Below, in pieces: positions 5,532 to 7,719 of a stretch of 7,719 bases of DNA. Under the pieces are notes generated by a model, which saw only the letters and a program-made list of their open reading frames with translations, did no database searches and had not been told where the DNA came from. The stretch's first letter is position 1. The number at the start of each line of letters is the position of its first letter. Both the position numbers and the translations under genes were made by a program. This stretch comes from Anaerolineaceae bacterium. Lineage in GTDB: Bacteria > Chloroflexota > Anaerolineae > Anaerolineales > Anaerolineaceae. The stretch is taken from NCBI GenBank assembly GCA_014860845.1, contig JACZIY010000253.1, forward strand, positions 1 through 7,719, given 5' to 3'.

Positions 5532-6548
5532 ATGGATGAATCGATGGAGCCTGTAAAGAGACCCGGGAAATTTGTGTTGATTGGCGATTTATGCGTGGAT
5601 ATCTTTATGCAGGTGGTTGCCTATCCTGCTGCGGGAGGTGATGGGACGGTGCAAGAGATGCATCAGCATGCCGGTGGATCCGCTGCCAACACTGCCATGA
5701 TGCTGGCAAATCTAGGCGGTGAACCGACCCTGCTCACTCACACCGGTACAGATGTCTGGGCGCAAAAGCTGCTCCCCATTCTGGATGCAGCCGGTGTGCG
5801 GATGGACAGAATCGTGCAGGATGAAACTGATCAGACCGGGTTGACATTTCTGGTAGTCTCCAATGATGCAGAACGCACCATGTTTACCTATCGCGGCGCT
5901 AATCGCAATCTGCATCCGGGCGATATTTTTGAATCGTTATTCCAGGAACTGGACTTTTTACACATCAGCTCGTATGCCTGTCTGACACCACCTCAATCGG
6001 ATGCTGTTTTGAAGGCGATTGAATTTGCCAGCCAATACAATGTCAGGATCTCGTTGGATATCGGTGTGGAACCAGCCAACCTTGCGCGGGAAACCATCCT
6101 GAGGATGCTGCCATTGCTGTCTTTGATTGTGATGGGCGAACCGGAGGCACTGGTGATTACACAAAAAGCATCATTATCAGACGCCATCTCCACTTTGTTA
6201 AATACAGGTGTGCAGATCATTGCCCTCAAGTTGGGCAAGGATGGTTGTCGCCTGATCCGTAAAGTTCAGGATATCAGTCTGGCAGGATTTCCCATTGATG
6301 CAGTTGACACAACCGGTGCTGGAGATGCCTTCAGCGCCGGGATGATCCACGGGTTGACACATGGCTGGCCACTGGAGATGGCTGGCAGATTCGCCAATGC
6401 CTTGGGAGCGCTGGCAACCAGTCGTTGGGGGGCTGGGGAAGCATTGCCTTCTTTAAAGAAAGTGAGCGATTTCCTCACAGTGAGAAACACCATGGAAAAT
6501 GATCCTGTCATTCTGCAGCTTTTGGAACGATTAAAAAAGGAAACGTAA
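5532..6548 (+). CDS. PfkB/ribokinase-family sugar kinase, possible pseudouridine kinase
   Basis: A kinase of about 338 residues that transfers phosphate from ATP to a sugar or nucleoside hydroxyl. Counting from ATG 5532 (three less than from GTG 5523): the N-terminal FVLIGDLCVDIF strand begins at about 14, the substrate-binding GGSAANTA motif is at 48-55, the MGEPEA segment is at about 201-206, and the C-terminal signature DTTGAGDAFSAG is at 259-270, with Asp265 the expected catalytic base and the GAGD turn the anion hole. Beside psuG it is a good candidate for the psuK step, but the family is broad (ribose, fructosamine and nucleoside kinases) and specificity cannot be read here. Starts at GTG 5523, ATG 5532 or ATG 5544 are all possible; none has a good Shine-Dalgarno, and the gene is probably translationally coupled to psuG, whose stop is 12 bp before 5532. 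Its stop directly abuts the next ATG. Confidence 0.9.
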   Translation: MDESMEPVKRPGKFVLIGDLCVDIFMQVVAYPAAGGDGTVQEMHQHAGGSAANTAMMLANLGGEPTLLTHTGTDVWAQKLLPILDAAGVRMDRIVQDETDQTGLTFLVVSNDAERTMFTYRGANRNLHPGDIFESLFQELDFLHISSYACLTPPQSDAVLKAIEFASQYNVRISLDIGVEPANLARETILRMLPLLSLIVMGEPEALVITQKASLSDAISTLLNTGVQIIALKLGKDGCRLIRKVQDISLAGFPIDAVDTTGAGDAFSAGMIHGLTHGWPLEMAGRFANALGALATSRWGAGEALPSLKKVSDFLTVRNTMENDPVILQLLERLKKET

Positions 6549-7715
6549 ATGAATCCGATGATTGCTCAAATTAAAAGCCTGCCAGACCTTGTACGTCAGG
6601 TGGTCCCGGCTTATATCGAGAATATTGCTTCCACAGTTTCACAGGCATTCTGTCAATCCTTTGACCATCTCTACCTGATGGGCTGCGGAGATTCGCACCA
6701 TGTCTCGGTGGCCACCCAGCTGTCTTTTCGGGTTCTGGCCGGGATCGAGACCGAAGCCCTAACCGCGATGCATTTTGCGCGTTACACTGCTGACAGCCTG
6801 CATACTCCGCAGCGCTGCCTGGTAGTTGGTGCTTCCGTATCCGGTGAAGTCTCGAGAACCCTGGAAGGTATGCTGCTGGCACGCAAAGCTGGCGCACAGG
6901 TGTTGGCATTGACAGCCACGCCTACTAGTCGCATTGCCAGGGCAGCCGATGTGGTCGTGGATACCACCCAACCTCCCTTCAAAGATCCAGAGGGTATGAT
7001 TATTCCTGGTGTGCGTTCTTATGTGGCCAATCAGGTTGGTTTACTGTTGCTGGCAATCCACTTCGGAGAGCAACGTGGTCGCATTTTCCATCAGGAAGCG
7101 GAAGGATACCACCAAAAAATCCGCAACCTGGCTGATGAGATCGAATCCACGATTGAGATGAATGAGAAGCGTGTCGAAAACCTGGCAAGCCAATGGGTAG
7201 AGGAAGACGAATTCATCTTCTGTGGCAGTGGTCCGGGATATGCAGCAGCACTGTTCTCTGCTGCCAAAATCCTGGAAGCCAGCGGGGACGCAGCCATCGG
7301 GCAGGATCTGGAGGAGTGGGCGCATTTGCAATACTTCGCCAAAAAGGCCAGCACGCCTACCTTCGTTATCAGTGGGGGAGAGCGGGATGGTTCGCGAGCG
7401 TGTGAATTAGTTACCGCCGCACTGGCGATTGGTAGGCGGGTGGCCGTCATCACCCCAGATGGAAAATCCAAGAACTTTCCTGAAGCAGCAGTCAAACTAC
7501 CTTTCGAGGATGGTGTGCCTGAGATGTTTCAGGCGCTTCTGACCATGCTACCGGGCAGTATTTTCGCTGCTTATCGGGCTGAATTGTTATCGGAACCTTA
7601 TTTTCGCAACTTCTCTGGTGGACGCAGCAAGGAAGGCGGCGGTGGCATCAGTCGCATCCGCACCAGTGAGACACTCGGGTTGGAATATCTGAAGGAGGAT
7701 TCGCATGACTCATAA
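6549..7715 (+). CDS. Double-SIS-domain sugar-phosphate isomerase/deglycase-like protein
   Basis: A 388-residue cytosolic protein with two SIS (sugar isomerase) domains, laid out like the isomerase half of GlmS or like AgaS/FrlB. First domain (about 35-175): LYLMGCGDSHHVS (41-53), VGASVSGEVSRT (93-104), and TPTSRIARAADVVV (124-137). Second domain (about 205-345): FIFCGSGPGYAAAL (222-235) and AKILEASGDAAIGQDLEEWAHLQYF in two parts, with Glu255/Glu256 and His259 where GlmS has its catalytic ELKHGP region. There is no glutamine amidotransferase domain. Start ATG 6549 follows AAAGGAAA (6536-6543) by a short spacer and directly abuts the kinase stop. It could isomerise, deaminate or deglycate a phosphorylated sugar made by the kinase or PsuG; specificity is not visible. 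The last 11 bp overlap the next gene. Confidence 0.88.
   Translation: MNPMIAQIKSLPDLVRQVVPAYIENIASTVSQAFCQSFDHLYLMGCGDSHHVSVATQLSFRVLAGIETEALTAMHFARYTADSLHTPQRCLVVGASVSGEVSRTLEGMLLARKAGAQVLALTATPTSRIARAADVVVDTTQPPFKDPEGMIIPGVRSYVANQVGLLLLAIHFGEQRGRIFHQEAEGYHQKIRNLADEIESTIEMNEKRVENLASQWVEEDEFIFCGSGPGYAAALFSAAKILEASGDAAIGQDLEEWAHLQYFAKKASTPTFVISGGERDGSRACELVTAALAIGRRVAVITPDGKSKNFPEAAVKLPFEDGVPEMFQALLTMLPGSIFAAYRAELLSEPYFRNFSGGRSKEGGGGISRIRTSETLGLEYLKEDSHDS
7692..7698 (+). promoter_or_regulatory. Shine-Dalgarno of the last, truncated gene
   Basis: AAGGAGG lies 6 nt before ATG 7705, within the end of the SIS gene. It is the strongest ribosome binding site in the window. Confidence 0.75.
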
Positions 7716-7719
7716 TCAA
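7705..7719 (+). CDS. Start of a further operon gene, truncated by the window edge
   Basis: Five codons (MTHNQ) in a different frame from the SIS gene, overlapping its stop by 11 bp and preceded by an excellent Shine-Dalgarno. This indicates translational coupling in the same operon. The product cannot be identified; an aldolase or isomerase would fit the pathway but this is a guess. Confidence 0.6.

Overview
This window looks like part of a bacterial microcompartment (BMC, metabolosome) locus fused to a nucleoside or sugar-phosphate catabolic operon. The gene set is a CoA-acylating aldehyde dehydrogenase, two shell proteins (a single-domain BMC-H and a tandem-domain BMC-T), a TrpF-like barrel protein, a pseudouridine-5'-phosphate glycosidase (PsuG), a PfkB-family sugar kinase and a double-SIS-domain protein. 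Moderate GC in the genes, mixed ATG/TTG starts and a REP-associated transposase with its palindromes would fit an environmental bacterium such as an Anaerolineae-type Chloroflexota. No ribosomal or marker gene is present, so the taxon is only a guess.

Layout. Positions 1-2354 are a leftward (minus strand) cluster: aldehyde dehydrogenase, then BMC-H, then a BMC-T that runs off the left edge. Positions 2355-3864 are an AT-rich, mobile-element-rich interval. It holds a decayed fragment of a REP-associated tyrosine transposase (RAYT), an intact RAYT gene on the plus strand, and three copies of a 72-bp palindromic element, one lying in frame inside the intact transposase. Positions 3865-4536 are the TrpF-like gene, also leftward. 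Positions 4537-4652 are a compact divergent promoter region. Positions 4653-7719 are a tight rightward operon: psuG, PfkB kinase, SIS protein, and the first five codons of another gene that overlaps the SIS stop.

How the genes may work together. PsuG and the PfkB kinase form the classical two-step pseudouridine route (nucleoside to 5'-phosphate to uracil plus ribose 5-phosphate). The SIS and TrpF-like proteins are plausible sugar-phosphate isomerase-type enzymes. The aldehyde dehydrogenase ends in a proline-rich linker and an amphipathic helix that looks like an encapsulation peptide, so it is probably a core enzyme of the shell made by BMC-H and BMC-T. The most economical model is a BMC that handles an aldehyde split from a nucleoside-derived sugar phosphate, related to the loci called sugar-phosphate-utilizing (SPU). 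The aldehyde-generating aldolase is not in this window. That link, and the joint regulation of both arms, are inferences from gene proximity and the shared promoter region.
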